Shown: piece by piece, positions 5,518 through 6,157 of the stretch
How positions within the stretch are numbered: position 1 is the stretch's first letter
Layout of the letters: every line of letters begins with the position of its first letter
DNA from: an uncultured Lachnospiraceae bacterium
GTDB lineage: Bacteria; Bacillota; Clostridia; Lachnospirales; Lachnospiraceae
Length of the DNA stretch: 6,157 bases
Assembly (NCBI GenBank): GCA_945492935.1
Contig: CALYVE010000115.1
Span: 1 to 6,157, forward strand
Direction of reading: 5' to 3'
Notes under the pieces: model-generated
Database searches by the model: none
What the model saw: only the letters and a program-made list of their open reading frames with translations
Told to the model about the DNA's origin: nothing
Translations under genes and position numbers: made by a program

Positions 5518-6157
5518 TTGGACAGACACTCCGTATAGAAGAAATTTTGCAGGAATATGACAAGACGCGGCTTTCAAACAAGCGGCGTCTTCAAGAGCGT
5601 ACAGAGGAAGTTTTCAAGGCTGTTCCTGCGCTTGAGCAGCTTGCACAGGAAAGCAAGCTTTCTTACCTTGCAGCGGCAAGAGCCCGTATTGCAGACGATC
5701 AGGAGACTGCAACAAAGCTTCAGCAGGAAAACCGAATACGTACTGAAAGAAAAAAACAACTTCTTATAAATGCCGGCTATCCGTCGGACTATCTGGATCC
5801 GATTTACGAGTGCAAGGACTGTAAGGACACCGGATATATCAAAGAGAAACGTTGTCACTGCTTTTTATCTCGTATTATTGATTCTCTTTATATTCAGTCC
5901 AACCTCAAAAATGTTCTTGCTCAGGAAAACTTTGACACATTTTCCTTTGACTACTATAGCAAAGCTGTTCCACAGGGGAAGATTTACTCTCCTTATGATA
6001 ATATGACAAACATTGTTAAATCCGCAAAGGAATTCGTTGCAAGCTTCGGCACACCGGGTGCAACGATAAAAAACATTTTGATTTATGGTGAAACGGGGCT
6101 TGGCAAAACATTTCTTTCCAATTGTATTGCCAAGAGTCTTTTGGACAATGGTCATTC
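5514..6157 (+). CDS. Helicase loader, DnaC/DnaI-type AAA+ ATPase (partial, 3' end missing)
   Basis: The frame opens at ATG 5514 and stays open to the window edge, giving 214 codons. The first part (1-85) is helical and highly charged, as in the helicase-binding N-terminus of DnaI/DnaC proteins. Next is a likely zinc-binding element, C100-x2-C103-x10-C114-x-C116 (CKDC...CHC). Then comes a linker with FDTFSFDYY, and the AAA+ core begins with KNILIYGETGLGKTFLS, with a Walker A GETGLGKT at 192-199. Walker B, the sensor residues and the C-terminus lie outside the window; relatives are about 300-330 residues. The start codon overlaps the dnaD stop (ATGA) and AAGAGG (5498-5503) lies 10 bases upstream, so the two genes are translationally coupled. 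The role would be placing the replicative helicase on DNA at origins. IstB-type transposon proteins share this core, but the cysteine cluster and the DnaD neighbour argue for the chromosomal loader. Confidence 0.92.
   Translation, partial: MIGQTLRIEEILQEYDKTRLSNKRRLQERTEEVFKAVPALEQLAQESKLSYLAAARARIADDQETATKLQQENRIRTERKKQLLINAGYPSDYLDPIYECKDCKDTGYIKEKRCHCFLSRIIDSLYIQSNLKNVLAQENFDTFSFDYYSKAVPQGKIYSPYDNMTNIVKSAKEFVASFGTPGATIKNILIYGETGLGKTFLSNCIAKSLLDNGH

Noticed and set aside
5514..6157. IstB-type transposition helper protein
   Set aside because: It shares the AAA+ core, but the four-cysteine element, the coupled DnaD gene and the absence of a transposase or terminal repeats favour a chromosomal helicase loader.

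Overview
The base composition is moderately AT-rich, with strong purine-rich ribosome binding sites. The clostridial-type DnaD and DnaC/DnaI-like primosome genes beside murC point to a low-GC Gram-positive Firmicute, most likely a Clostridia member of the Lachnospiraceae type. This taxonomic call is inferred from protein style and gene order, not from a database match.

The window holds two gene clusters that diverge from a short promoter region at about 2569-2716. Leftward (minus strand) is a tight NAD biosynthesis operon: nadB (L-aspartate oxidase), then nadC (quinolinate phosphoribosyltransferase) overlapping it by about 23 bases, then a small two-helix membrane protein with an acidic tail whose function I do not recognise. 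nadA (quinolinate synthase), which acts between NadB and NadC, is not present. Rightward (plus strand) are murC (UDP-N-acetylmuramate-L-alanine ligase, peptidoglycan synthesis) with a hairpin terminator, a 257-base intergenic region, and a replication-initiation pair: a DnaD-domain protein and the first 214 codons of a DnaC/DnaI-type helicase loader that runs off the end of the window. These last two overlap as ATGA.

The most notable part is the murC-dnaD intergenic region. It carries two clusters of DnaA-box-like 9-mers laid end to end in the same orientation: two 9-mers at 4100-4117 and three at 4232-4258. A 19-base direct repeat is shared by both clusters. The first cluster runs into the murC terminator, and the second ends 35 bases upstream of the -35 element of the dnaD promoter. 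This suggests that DnaA controls, or assembles at, the operon encoding its own downstream helicase-loading partners. A role as an origin cannot be excluded.

The murC and dnaD promoters share the same layout (TTGTAA, 16-base spacer, TGCTATAMT). A possible nadB promoter on the opposite strand places a perfect TTGACA inside the murC promoter spacer.
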